Positions 18,812 to 27,380 of a stretch of DNA of 64,000 nt are shown here, piece after piece. Each line of letters begins with the position of its first letter. Positions within the stretch are counted from its first letter, which is position 1. The position numbers and the translations under genes were made by a program. The stretch spans positions 124,001-188,000 of the forward strand of contig NZ_JAQV02000022.1 of assembly GCF_000732485.2 (NCBI RefSeq), given 5' to 3'. The notes beneath the pieces were generated by a model. That model did not search any database and had not been told where the DNA came from. It saw only the letters and a list, made by a program, of their open reading frames with translations. Origin of the DNA: Bacillus sp. SJS. Its GTDB lineage: Bacteria > Bacillota > Bacilli > Bacillales > Bacillaceae.

Positions 18812-18902
18812 CTGACATCTTCCTGACTTCAAATCCTTCCAAACACTGACTGAAATTCCTAGAAAAACTTTAATAAGCCTTACCCCTGACATTTACCTGA
18901 CA
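18812..18902 (+). promoter_or_regulatory. Two OmpR-type direct-repeat boxes before the secreted-protein gene
   Basis: CTGACA-N5-CTGACT at 18812-18828 and CTGACA-N5-CTGACA at 18886-18902, each with the 11-bp period used by OmpR/PhoB-family regulators. The second box ends about 22 bases before a -10-like TATAAG (18925-18930), with no good -35 between. This is the layout of an activated promoter. The regulator encoded at 20134 is the obvious candidate. Confidence 0.6.
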
Positions 18903-18981
18903 CATTCGCCCAGTAAAGTATGAGTATAAGGTTCAGCAAGGCAAACAACCTTAAAACGCCCATACTTAGGAGGAAATACAA

Positions 18982-20055
18982 ATGAAAAAATCAGCTATAA
19001 GCTTTGCGGTTGCAGGAACGGTTTTACTTGGAGGCTATGCAGCATCTTCAGCTTTCGCAGCAAGTGATGCAAATACAAAAACTACAGCGGCGGCCGATGC
19101 AAGCACGGCTAAGCAGGATTTCGGCGGAAAGGGATTCGGACATAAAGGACATGGTCCTAAAGGATTCTTCGGCGGAAATACAGACGAGCTGCTGGCTCAA
19201 GCGAAGTCACTCGGCATCAGTACAACGGGTAAAACAGCTCCGGAAATCATGAAGGAAATCAGGACCGCAGCTGTAAATAAAGAAGCGAAGGAGCTTGGTA
19301 TAAAAACAGCCGGCAAAGATCTTGAAACACTGGCGCAGGAAGTTCACTTGGCGAAGCTTCAAAAACAGGCAAAAGCGCTTGGTCTTTCTACAGCGAACAA
19401 GGATGAGCAAACCCTTCATAATGAGATCGAGCTTGCCCAGCTGAAGAAAAAAGCAAAAGAACTCGGCGTATCTGCTGACAATAAAGATGAGCAAACACTT
19501 AGACAGGATGTAATGACAGCAGCTCTGAACAAAAAAGCAAAAGAGCTTGGCGTTTCAATAAGCGGCAAGGATCAGCAAACCATCCAGCAGGAAGTTTTCA
19601 CGGCAGCCGTTAACAAAGAAGCAAAAGAACTGGGCATATCAACGAGCGGTAAAGACATCCGCGACCTTGCTCAGGAAGTCCGCATAGCAAAAGTAAAAGC
19701 GGATGCGAAACAATACGGAATCACAGTGGATGGCAAAACCGTTCAACAAATCGCTTCCGAAGTGATGGATAAAAAAATTGCGAAGCTTGCAAAAGAGCTG
19801 AACATTTCGACTGCGGATAAAACGACTCGTGATTTATTAGAAGAAATCAAAACGAAAAATCCAGACAAGCTGAACGAATTGCTGGATAAAGACGGATTCG
19901 GTTTAGGTTTAGGCGGATTCGGACCGGATCATGGCAAAGGGCACGGCGGTCATAATGGCGGCGGCCGCGGACATGGCGGACCAGGAGAAGGCGGTCCTGT
20001 AGGCACACCCGATCAAGACGGACCGGACGCTGCTCCTCAAGGAATGGGCATCTAA
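18982..20055 (+). CDS. Secreted protein with eight 28-residue repeats and Gly/His-rich ends
   Basis: 357 aa. A clear signal peptide (KK, hydrophobic core, SAFA|ASD cleavage near residue 28) is followed by a Gly/His/Lys-rich patch (about 45-65). Eight tandem units of about 28 residues come next, each opening AKELGIST-like, then GKDxxTLxQEV and a basic helix; the pattern resembles small SAP/HeH-type helix-loop-helix folds. The last 50 residues are Gly/His/Pro-rich. The repeats are complete and in frame. Histidine-rich ends suggest metal or surface-polymer binding, but that is inference. A two-component system lies just downstream on the same strand. AGGAGG precedes the ATG. No name is known to me. 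Confidence 0.8.
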   Translation: MKKSAISFAVAGTVLLGGYAASSAFAASDANTKTTAAADASTAKQDFGGKGFGHKGHGPKGFFGGNTDELLAQAKSLGISTTGKTAPEIMKEIRTAAVNKEAKELGIKTAGKDLETLAQEVHLAKLQKQAKALGLSTANKDEQTLHNEIELAQLKKKAKELGVSADNKDEQTLRQDVMTAALNKKAKELGVSISGKDQQTIQQEVFTAAVNKEAKELGISTSGKDIRDLAQEVRIAKVKADAKQYGITVDGKTVQQIASEVMDKKIAKLAKELNISTADKTTRDLLEEIKTKNPDKLNELLDKDGFGLGLGGFGPDHGKGHGGHNGGGRGHGGPGEGGPVGTPDQDGPDAAPQGMGI

Positions 20056-20060
20056 AAAAG

Positions 20061-20108
20061 ATACAAGCGAAACTCCTTGGTATTTATAGCCAGGGAGTTT
20101 TCTTGTAT
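20061..20108 (+). terminator. Long hairpin between the secreted protein gene and its two-component system
   Basis: ATACAAG and AAACTCC arms pair with GGAGTTT and CTTGTAT around a TATTTATAG loop. Only a short T stretch follows, so it may be a leaky terminator that lets some transcription reach the regulator gene. Confidence 0.65.
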
Positions 20109-20133
20109 AGTGAAGGTAACAGGAGGAGCGGTC

Positions 20134-20823
20134 ATGAATAAAACCATTTTAGTAGCAGAAGATGAGGAAACTATTTCAAGAGTGTTGAGTGTTTATTTAA
20201 AACACGAAGGATATGAAGTGCTCCAAGCCTTTGACGGGAATGATGCGGTAGCTGTTTTCCAAGAAAAATCCCCTGACCTTGTCCTGCTGGATGTGATGCT
20301 TCCGGGTATGGAGGGCTGGGAGGTTTTACAGGAAATCAGAAAAGTAAGTGCCTGTCCAGTCATTATGCTGACGGCGCTCGGAGACATTGATTATAAATTA
20401 AAAGGACTCAATCAAGGCGCGGATGATTACATTTCAAAGCCGTTTATCGGTGAAGAAGTCATTGCCAGGGTGAACGCTGTACTGCGCCGTTCTTCAAAAA
20501 TCCTGGAATCCGATAATCGGAAGCAAATCGGGAATTTAAGCATTCACTTTGATTCCCATCTTGTGACCATTGATGGCGAATCCGTGATCCTGACTCCGAA
20601 GGATCTCTCGCTGCTCATCTTCCTTGCAGAGCGGCCGAACCGGACCTTTACTAGAGAAGAATTAATTGAACATGTATGGGGCATGGACTATGAAGGAAGC
20701 GACCGGGCCGTGGACCTTGCGGTGAAGCGGATCCGCCAGGCGCTCATTAATTGGTCATCCGCCTACGGTGAGATCAGAACGCTCAGAGGATTGGGGTATC
20801 AGTTCAGTGTTTACGAAAAATAA
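20134..20823 (+). CDS. OmpR-family response regulator
   Basis: 229 aa. Receiver domain with the acidic pocket at residues 9-11 (AEDEE), phospho-acceptor Asp53 (LLDVMLPG), Thr in MLTALGD and Lys in SKPF; then a winged-helix DNA-binding domain ending RTLRGLGYQF. AGGAGGAGC lies before ATG 20134; an upstream in-frame ATG at 20077 is inside the hairpin and is rejected. The kinase gene overlaps its 3' end. The CTGACA boxes at 18812 and 18886 are its likely targets. Confidence 0.93.
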   Translation: MNKTILVAEDEETISRVLSVYLKHEGYEVLQAFDGNDAVAVFQEKSPDLVLLDVMLPGMEGWEVLQEIRKVSACPVIMLTALGDIDYKLKGLNQGADDYISKPFIGEEVIARVNAVLRRSSKILESDNRKQIGNLSIHFDSHLVTIDGESVILTPKDLSLLIFLAERPNRTFTREELIEHVWGMDYEGSDRAVDLAVKRIRQALINWSSAYGEIRTLRGLGYQFSVYEK

Positions 20824-22198
20824 AAAACGGACAACATTATTAATATATTGGACGACCCGGTACCTCTTCTCCCTTTGTATCGGTCTTCTCATTTTAGGTA
20901 TCGGCTCCTTCTGGTGGATCCGCCAGACGACCATTGATAACCGGCTGAATTTGCTTGAATATTTAGCAGCTGAATCGGCCGAGACAGCTGGCGGCCAAAA
21001 TACTTTTGAAGACTTTGACCGGCGGATAGATCAGCGGTCCCGGGTGTTGGATATGGGCCGTCCCCCGCAAATTTTCATTACGAATAAGAAAGGCGTGCTG
21101 GTAAGAGGACCGCATAGGGGTCCGGGACCCGAGATGGGACCTGAAAAGCTGAAGCTTTCTGCAAACATTTTTTCCAATAATGAAACCGTTCAAAAATTAA
21201 AGATTAACGGAACGTCCGTTTACACCATTAAAGAGCCTATTGTCATTGATTCGGTGCAAAAAGGCTGGGTTGTCGTCATGCAGACAGAAGACCAGCTGGC
21301 AGACGTCAATCAGGAATACCGCCTAATCGCCATTTTACTTATTGGCCTTGGACTCCTAGGCTGGCTCGTCATCTATATTCTCTCCAAACGGATCCTGAAG
21401 CCGATCCAGGAGGTAGCCCTCGCTGCGGCTGAAATCAAAGAAGGGCAATACGATATCAAGCTGAACTCTGACGTGAGGGAACAGGAAATCTACGACCTCG
21501 TAACCTCTTTTGAAGAGATGACGCAGAGGCTGACTCAGCTTGAAAAACTGAGAGCCGAGCTGCTCGCAGGCGTTACCCATGATTTAAAAACACCCGTCAC
21601 CTCCATCAGCGGACTCGTCCAGGCTGTGAGAGACGGAATCGTCACCGGCGAAGAACGCCAGGAATTTCTGGACATTTCGCTAAAAGAAATCCATCGGCTC
21701 CAAACGATGATCGCGGACCTGCTGGACTTTAACTCCCTATCCGCCGGCGCCTTTACCCTTCATCCGGAGACATGCAATATGAACGAACTTATTCATAATA
21801 TTGTCAGGCAATGGAGCGTTACCCAGCAAAACGAGGTTAAGTATGTAGTGTATACACCAGAAAAAATCATTACACTCGAGACCGACCCACTAAGACTTCA
21901 GCAGATTCTCATCAACCTATTGAACAATTCCAGCCAGGCAATGGACGGAAAAGGACTAATTACGGTGTCTTTATTTGAAGACCGGATTGAAGTTGCTGAC
22001 AACGGACCAGGTATACCCGAAAGTGAGCAGCCGTATATCTTCGAACGCTTTTTCCGGGGTGAAAAGAAAAAACTGAAGGTACGCGGGCTCGGACTTGGAT
22101 TGCCGTTCAGCAAAATGCTTGCGAAGGCTTTGGGCGGGGATTTGGTGCTGAAGGAGAGCGATTCAGGCGGGTGTGTGTTTTCGGTTGTATTGAGGTAA
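20807..22198 (+). CDS. Membrane sensor histidine kinase
   Basis: 463 aa. TM1 (about residues 17-37), an extracytoplasmic sensor of about 135 residues containing a Gly/Pro/His-rich stretch (GPHRGPGPEMGPEK), TM2 (about 173-193) running into a HAMP domain, HisKA with His258 (GVTHDLKTPVTS), N-box LINLLNNSSQA, and ADNGPGIP and GLGLGLPFSK ATP-binding boxes. I place the start at GTG 20807, 17 bp before the regulator stop, with GAGGATTGGGG upstream; this implies coupled translation. The frame is open to GTG 20768. Partner of the regulator at 20134. Confidence 0.92.
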   Translation: MFTKNKKRTTLLIYWTTRYLFSLCIGLLILGIGSFWWIRQTTIDNRLNLLEYLAAESAETAGGQNTFEDFDRRIDQRSRVLDMGRPPQIFITNKKGVLVRGPHRGPGPEMGPEKLKLSANIFSNNETVQKLKINGTSVYTIKEPIVIDSVQKGWVVVMQTEDQLADVNQEYRLIAILLIGLGLLGWLVIYILSKRILKPIQEVALAAAEIKEGQYDIKLNSDVREQEIYDLVTSFEEMTQRLTQLEKLRAELLAGVTHDLKTPVTSISGLVQAVRDGIVTGEERQEFLDISLKEIHRLQTMIADLLDFNSLSAGAFTLHPETCNMNELIHNIVRQWSVTQQNEVKYVVYTPEKIITLETDPLRLQQILINLLNNSSQAMDGKGLITVSLFEDRIEVADNGPGIPESEQPYIFERFFRGEKKKLKVRGLGLGLPFSKMLAKALGGDLVLKESDSGGCVFSVVLR

Positions 22199-22226
22199 GG
22201 AGGCTATGCTTCAGAGCACAGCCTCC
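22199..22226 (+). terminator. Hairpin at the end of the two-component operon
   Basis: GGAGGCTATGC pairs with GCACAGCCTCC around TTCAGA; only a weak T stretch follows. Confidence 0.65.
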
Positions 22227-22290
22227 AGTTCTACCTTCTTCTCCATAATCTGGTTAGAAGGCTGGAGTCCGTGTCGAATCCCCCCGAAAA

Positions 22291-22400
22291 GTCGATATAT
22301 AAAAATAATGGTCGATATATTCGAAAAATAGACGATATATCTAAAAAATAGTCGATATCTTTGAAAAATAGTCGATATCTCCGAAAAATAGCCGATAACC
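22291..22400. repeat. Head-to-tail 20-bp repeat array, five units and a partial sixth
   Basis: Units begin at 22291, 22311, 22331, 22351 and 22371, with a 10-bp remnant at 22391. A typical unit is GTCGATATATTCGAAAAATA. All units are exactly 20 bp. Allowing for strand and phase they match the 12021-12140 array. This one lies 65 bp past the kinase hairpin, between convergent genes. Confidence 0.92.
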
Positions 22401-22466
22401 ATTCTCATCTGACCGTTTTCTTTCTGATTGGAGCTCTATATTGGCTTGTCGAGACGTTTCTAAACA

Positions 22467-23003
22467 CTATTTAGCTCTATAACTCTCATTAATGATGGCC
22501 AAAACCTGATGATCCTCCCAATTACCGTTGATCATGACGTTTTTCTTTGAAATTCCCTCTTTGTGAAAGCCTGATTTCTCCAAAATGCGGATTGAGCCTT
22601 TGTTGTGTGGCATGACTTCCGCCTCTATTCGATGCAGATTCAATTCATTGAAGCCAAAGTCGACGATTAACTGAACGGCCTCTGTCATGTACCCTTTTCC
22701 GTTATGGTCCTGATCTAAGGAATAACCGATCATTGCCTTTTGGGCTGGGCCTCTTTCTACTTTAAAAAAGCCAATTTGTCGAATTAATTTTTTTGATTGG
22801 TCCAGGTAGATCCCAAAAGAATATCCTGAATCCTTTTCCCGGTTTTCCTCGAATTTCTTCATTCTGCTTATTTGCCCTTCCAGCGTATAATATTGATCGT
22901 CTCTGTCAGGTGCAAACTGGCTGAAAAACTCTCTGTTTCTTTGTTCCATTCTCAAAATAGGTTCTGCATCTTCTGCACTTAAAGGCTGTAGATAAATGTT
23001 CAT
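22467..23003 (-). CDS. GNAT family N-acetyltransferase (RimJ/RimL-like)
   Basis: 178 aa. The acetyl-CoA site is 'IGYSLDQDHNGKGYMTEAVQLIVDFGF', followed by the typical 'LNLHRIEAEVMPHNKGSIRILEKSGFHKEG' strand-helix. These features mark the RimJ/RimL group, which acetylates protein N-termini or small amines; the substrate cannot be told. Three possible starts (23009 TTG, 23006 and 23003 ATG); GGAGG fits 23003 best. Confidence 0.88.
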   Translation of the reverse strand: MNIYLQPLSAEDAEPILRMEQRNREFFSQFAPDRDDQYYTLEGQISRMKKFEENREKDSGYSFGIYLDQSKKLIRQIGFFKVERGPAQKAMIGYSLDQDHNGKGYMTEAVQLIVDFGFNELNLHRIEAEVMPHNKGSIRILEKSGFHKEGISKKNVMINGNWEDHQVLAIINESYRAK

Positions 23004-23180
23004 CATCAAACCTCCACTTTTCTGCTAATAGAGCTTTTCTCCTTGTTCATTAAATTAACCCCTTTATTTTTCTGTAAATTCTTTTTATTATGAATATAAC
23101 ATGCTGTTCCATTTTATAGATGTTGTTTTTCAGAGCAAATTATCTTCCTAATCAGGAACCTGCCAAGGAGATGACTGAAG

Positions 23181-23870
23181 ATGAAAACACGCGTAAACCA
23201 GCTCGAATTGAACGGACTCCCCTTTCAATATCGGGAAACAGGGGAAGCTTCTGCCCCGCCGATTGTTGCGCTTCATGCACTTGGGATGAGTGGGGAATCT
23301 TGGGATCATGCGGCGGCGGTGCTGGGGGAAAAATACCGCGTTTTAGCCCTTGATCAAAGGGGGCACGGCGGGAGCGCAAGACCTGGTCAATACACGTTTG
23401 AAAAGATGTGCGAGGACCTGCTTCATTTTGCAGATGCGATGAATTTAGAGACCTTTACATTATTGGGGCATTCCATGGGCGGGACAGTATCCTATCTTTT
23501 TTCGGAAACCTTTCCTTCGAGAGTAGAACGGTTAATCGTTGAAGACACACCGCCTCCATTTCCGGATAAACCATTGGATATTCCCTCAGAACCTTCAGAT
23601 CCGCTTCCATTCGATTGGCCTGTGGTGCCTTCTATTATGCAGCAGCTGAACGAGCCTGATCCGAAATGGTGGGCTCGCCTTCCTGATATTTCTGCTCCTG
23701 CTCTGATCATCGGCGGCGGAGCCAGTCACATTCCTCAAGACAAATTGAAGGAAGTATCCGGGCTTATTCAGAATTGCGAACTAGTAACAATTGAAGCTGC
23801 CGGGCACTTTGTCCATGATGATAACCTGCCAGAATTTTTAGCGGCTGTTCAAAACTTCCTCTCCAAGTAA
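23181..23870 (+). CDS. Alpha/beta hydrolase
   Basis: 229 aa, alpha/beta hydrolase fold. Oxyanion region ALHALGMSGESW, DQRGHGGSARP, nucleophile elbow GHSMGG (Ser near 99), an Asp near the C-terminal third and the catalytic His in 'EAAGHFVHDDNLPEF'. The lid region is short. Typical of small esterase/lactonase-like enzymes; substrate unknown. AAGGAGATGACTGAAG precedes the ATG. Confidence 0.9.
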   Translation: MKTRVNQLELNGLPFQYRETGEASAPPIVALHALGMSGESWDHAAAVLGEKYRVLALDQRGHGGSARPGQYTFEKMCEDLLHFADAMNLETFTLLGHSMGGTVSYLFSETFPSRVERLIVEDTPPPFPDKPLDIPSEPSDPLPFDWPVVPSIMQQLNEPDPKWWARLPDISAPALIIGGGASHIPQDKLKEVSGLIQNCELVTIEAAGHFVHDDNLPEFLAAVQNFLSK

Positions 23871-23905
23871 AAAAAAGCCAGGAGAAACGGATCGTCTCTC
23901 CTGGC
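23868..23905 (-). terminator. Terminator of the isochorismatase-family gene
   Basis: GCCAGGAGA pairs with TCTCCTGGC, followed by eight Ts on the minus strand. It also overlaps the hydrolase stop codon, so it may work in both directions. Confidence 0.85.
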
Positions 23906-23913
23906 CTCCTCCA

Positions 23914-24480
23914 TCATGCCTCGGCTCGATACCCATCATGCATCGGACTAAAAACCTCTTCACTTGCTTCCCGGACAATCGAAAAATTGTCCACATTGTA
24001 ATGCCCGTGCAGCGTTTTATTATGATGCTGGATGATCTGTTCAGCAGGTAAAACAGGTGAATCCGTTGTGGAGTGCCCGTCCTTAACAAGCGTCACATCA
24101 AACCCCGATACCGTTGCCGTCCGGACCGCGGTATCAATGCAATACTCCGTTTGGCATCCCATGATGACAAGATGCTGAATCTCTTTTTCTCTCAAATACC
24201 CTAGTAAAGGTGTACCGTAAAAAGAATTGGTCGCCCGCTTGTCAAAAATAACGGAATTTTCCGGAACATGAATGGCCGGGTGAATATCAAACCCAGGACT
24301 TTTCCCTCCTGCCACATCCAAATCACGGATGAAAATAACCTCGATGTCTGACTGCTGTGCTTTTTCGATGAGGGTATTAATAGTGCTTAACAGCCTCTCT
24401 TTGTTGTAAACAGGTTGTTCATTTTCATTTCCTTCAACCAGTTCAGCTTGAGTGTCGATGACTAGCAGTGCCTGTTTCAA
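23914..24480 (-). CDS. Isochorismatase-family cysteine hydrolase
   Basis: 188 aa. Catalytic triad readable as Asp in 'LLVIDTQAELV', Lys in 'VIFDKRATNSFYGTPL' and Cys in 'VIMGCQTEYCIDTAVRTA'. The family covers nicotinamidase-like amidohydrolases and isochorismatases; the substrate is not clear. TTG start at 24480, with AAAGGGGG 9 bases upstream. Single gene, convergent with the alpha/beta hydrolase. Confidence 0.9.
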   Translation of the reverse strand: MKQALLVIDTQAELVEGNENEQPVYNKERLLSTINTLIEKAQQSDIEVIFIRDLDVAGGKSPGFDIHPAIHVPENSVIFDKRATNSFYGTPLLGYLREKEIQHLVIMGCQTEYCIDTAVRTATVSGFDVTLVKDGHSTTDSPVLPAEQIIQHHNKTLHGHYNVDNFSIVREASEEVFSPMHDGYRAEA

Positions 24481-24539
24481 TGGACAAAACCCCCTTTAAT
24501 AGGTTTAACTTCTCCATTCGAAAAGAAATATCCTTCTGC

Positions 24540-26453
24540 TTAAACCGAACCCAACTTCTCTTTCAGCTTCAACCGATTATCCTTTATTTTATCGAAGTAA
24601 TTTGTGAATTCCGACTCTCCAGAATAAGAGATAAATAAATAGTCCTTTGATCTCGTCATTCCGATATAAAGAAGAGATACCTCTCTTTCCTTATTCGCCT
24701 CCAATGCAAAAGGCATGTTTTCGGCATTCACGATGAAGACAGCCTGAAAATCCAGCCCTTTGCTGCTGTCAATTGTGCTGATGACAACCTTTTCCTGATT
24801 TTTCTCATAGCCCCGTTTGCTGTCTGCGTTTTCCGTCAGCCAGAAATTCGGGATACCGGCAGCCTTTAATTCCTTTTGGATGGTTTCAATGATGTTTTGA
24901 TTATACGTTCGTTTTACTCTATAAAGGATCAGCATTTCAGAGTACGGAACGCCCTTTTCAGCATGAAGCCTCTTCATTAGCTTTATGGCGAAACCCATTT
25001 CCTCTTTCAGGTTTTTGCCTTTCAAGATTGCTGGCTCCGGCCCTCTTCTTCTCGTACTTTGAGGTGAAATAATTTCTTCTCCTTCGATGGAGCCTTTAAC
25101 CACTTTATTCTTCATAGCAGAGTGATTTCTGTAAAAGTCCCAGGCAAATTTTACGATTTGCGCTGTATTCCGATAGTTTATAGAAAGGATTTTCGACCGG
25201 CCTTGAAAGCTTAGTCCTGTATCTTGTACATAGGAACGTTTACGTGAATAAATGTTTTGGACGCGGTCTTCCACGAGCAGGAGCATTTGTGTATCAGGAT
25301 TTAAAACGGAGCTAGCAAGCGAGAGCCATTCCGGTTCAAAATCCTGTCCTTCATCGATGAGAATGGCATCATATTTTGGAAGAATGGCTTCTCCTGAAGC
25401 GAGCTTCTGAACAAATATAGGAATCTGCTTTTCACTGATTTTCATTTCCTGCTTCAGCCATGCGTGAAAATTATAGACCTGGATATTCTTCAAATCACCG
25501 TCATTTGCCGCATTGATCGGGTCAAAATCAAACAAACTATCCGGTTCATTCATTTTCATCCGAATCATATGCCGGATTTCCTGAGCCAGCGAGATGTTGT
25601 AGCATAACACTAGAATTTTCCACTCCGGGTGCTGTTTCGATAGATATTTCGCTCTGGCAGATAAAATTAACGTTTTACCGCTCCCCGCAACTCCGCGTAT
25701 CAGGCGATTTTTGTCTCCGATCTGCCTCGCCAGATTTTCCTGATGCAAATCCATCGTTTTGATTTCATGCAGGGACAGCAGAAGCTGATCCTGATAAGGA
25801 ACAGGAGGCTTGAACTCGGCACTGATTCGCACTTCCGGAAACAAATGATACCGAATTGCATCAATCTCTTCTTTTGTAAGAGGTTCCTTTAAGCGGAATG
25901 GAACGACAAACATCCCCATGATTTTTTCAATCAGATTTTCTTCTGAGAATTCCTCTTTATCCGGATCGATTTCGTCTCTTGTTAACACCAGATTTGGATC
26001 GCAAACGGAATAAAGCCCTTCCCTCACGAAAAAATCCTGCTTCAGCCTTGTAAAAACGGCACCATATCCAGAAGGGAATTTTAATTTAAATCGATAGGGC
26101 CCCTCCGTTTGAATTAAATTCTTATCCTTTTGAAGGGCATTCGTAATATGAAACATGTAATCTCTTGCCTGCTTAATCGGACTTTTAACGGCTGCCTGCT
26201 GGCCTTTGCCGTTCACAATGGTCCATGTATCTGTATTTACCTGAAAAATTGTATTTTGCGTATAATCCTTCACCTCAAGAACCACTAATCCAAGATCAGG
26301 CCCGATAATCACAAAATCAGGATGCCTTCCATGAATCTCAGGCTCATAGTAGACAATATAATCATCCGGAAGAAAATTTTTTAATGTCGTAAACAATAGT
26401 CTTTCACCAGCTGTGGCAGAAGAACGGATCGTTTCAGGGACCGTATAAGCCAA
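24540..26453 (-). CDS. NERD-domain UvrD/Rep-type DNA helicase
   Basis: 637 aa. N-terminal NERD nuclease-related domain (residues about 12-125) with 'HGRHPDFVIIGPDLGLVVLEVKDY', which has the Asp and Glu-x-Lys pattern of restriction-like nucleases. Then come a superfamily 1 helicase with Walker A GVAGSGKT (about 255), 'AILIDEGQDFEPEW', motif III-IV, 'VVISTIDSSKGLDFQAVFI', and motif VI LYIGMTRSKDYL. It may work in DNA repair or as a stand-alone anti-invader factor; neither is shown. TTG start with TGGAGTG upstream. Confidence 0.88.
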   Translation of the reverse strand: MAYTVPETIRSSATAGERLLFTTLKNFLPDDYIVYYEPEIHGRHPDFVIIGPDLGLVVLEVKDYTQNTIFQVNTDTWTIVNGKGQQAAVKSPIKQARDYMFHITNALQKDKNLIQTEGPYRFKLKFPSGYGAVFTRLKQDFFVREGLYSVCDPNLVLTRDEIDPDKEEFSEENLIEKIMGMFVVPFRLKEPLTKEEIDAIRYHLFPEVRISAEFKPPVPYQDQLLLSLHEIKTMDLHQENLARQIGDKNRLIRGVAGSGKTLILSARAKYLSKQHPEWKILVLCYNISLAQEIRHMIRMKMNEPDSLFDFDPINAANDGDLKNIQVYNFHAWLKQEMKISEKQIPIFVQKLASGEAILPKYDAILIDEGQDFEPEWLSLASSVLNPDTQMLLLVEDRVQNIYSRKRSYVQDTGLSFQGRSKILSINYRNTAQIVKFAWDFYRNHSAMKNKVVKGSIEGEEIISPQSTRRRGPEPAILKGKNLKEEMGFAIKLMKRLHAEKGVPYSEMLILYRVKRTYNQNIIETIQKELKAAGIPNFWLTENADSKRGYEKNQEKVVISTIDSSKGLDFQAVFIVNAENMPFALEANKEREVSLLYIGMTRSKDYLFISYSGESEFTNYFDKIKDNRLKLKEKLGSV

Positions 26454-26528
26454 TGTATTTCACTCCAGCATTCTAAGTTTAGTTACTTTTATCATATATC
26501 ATTTCGACTACCAATTGTCGTTTATTGT

Positions 26529-26578
26529 AAAAATAAAAACCAGGTTATGGAATGATTCTTCACTTCCATAGCCTGGTT
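26529..26578 (-). terminator. Strong terminator past the methyltransferase/HEAT operon
   Basis: AACCAGGCTATGGAA pairs with TTCCATAACCTGGTT, one mismatch, then TTTTATTTTT on the minus strand. Confidence 0.8.
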
Positions 26579-26585
26579 CTCTTTA

Positions 26586-26726
26586 TTATGACAGACGGTA
26601 TGTTATAAACTTCTCTGCTGGATTACTATCACAAGCTACGGTATATAGACTTCTTCCTACAGCAAATAGGATGGTAAGTTTTTTATGAAAAATGACTCTT
26701 CAGATGGATAATTTAAAATCAATTCC
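26586..26726 (-). pseudogene. Decayed copy of the methyltransferase 3' end
   Basis: The minus strand reads ELILNYPSEESFF, then two in-frame stops around EEVYIP, then after a frameshift CDSNPAEKFITYRLS and a stop. This lines up along its full length with the C-terminus of the gene at 27381 (ELVLYYPSEEYILF...EEVYVPELYDINPAEKFMIYRLSY). DNA identity is high in blocks (for example AGAAGTCTATATACCG versus AGAAGTCTATGTACCG). It is a fragment left by a tandem duplication or by a lost paralogue. Confidence 0.85.
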
Positions 26727-26795
26727 TATCTTCTTATAATACTCTTCTTTCATCGGTCAGCTTCTTAGGAAATAGAGACGAATTTCTATTTGCTA

Positions 26796-27347
26796 TTATG
26801 TATTCCGCCATACAGCTGCATATTTCTTGCGATATTTGCTGTCTTCTTCTACCTCTATTAAACCAAGCGCTATTTGTTTTATTTCTTCATTCTTAACCTG
26901 ATCATATAAGTTTCTGAGGCCTTGAATCAGATCAAATCGAATTAACGTATGATTTTTTTCATCTGAGCAGTGCGTAAAACGATTAGCGAGATGATGAATC
27001 AGCATTTCTTGCTGCTCATCTCCAGCCAAACCTACTCTCCAGATGAATTGCAAGCAATGTCTAGCCGTGACAAACTTGGGGTCTCTCGTTACTTCCCATA
27101 AACGGGGAAAATCATTAAGCATTCTTTTGTCCGGATCACTGATTGCCAGATGAGAAAGAAATTGTGCTGCACGTGATCTTTTGTGATGATCTCGATCGTT
27201 TAGGTCCTGTAGAAACTGATCCCACACTTCATATGCCCAGTTCACTTCTTTTTCTGTTACAGCTAATATATTTTTAAAAGCTGCATATTGAATTTCTTTG
27301 TCTGCCGATTCCAGATTGTCAAAATCCCTTTGAACTTGCGCTTCCAT
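26796..27347 (-). CDS. Helical (HEAT-like) protein of unknown function
   Basis: 183 aa, all helix by composition, with repeated amphipathic 'AAFKNILAVTEKEV', 'RSRAAQFLSHLAISDPDKRM' and 'LIRFDLIQGLRNLYDQV' pairs of the HEAT/Armadillo kind. No catalytic motif. The start at ATG 27347 has GGAG 8 bases upstream. It begins 33 bp after the methyltransferase stop on the same strand, so the two are very likely one transcript. A scaffold or binding role is inference only. Confidence 0.7.
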   Translation of the reverse strand: MEAQVQRDFDNLESADKEIQYAAFKNILAVTEKEVNWAYEVWDQFLQDLNDRDHHKRSRAAQFLSHLAISDPDKRMLNDFPRLWEVTRDPKFVTARHCLQFIWRVGLAGDEQQEMLIHHLANRFTHCSDEKNHTLIRFDLIQGLRNLYDQVKNEEIKQIALGLIEVEEDSKYRKKYAAVWRNT

Positions 27348-27380
27348 TTCATCAACTCCAGATAAGAAATTCAATTTCCC

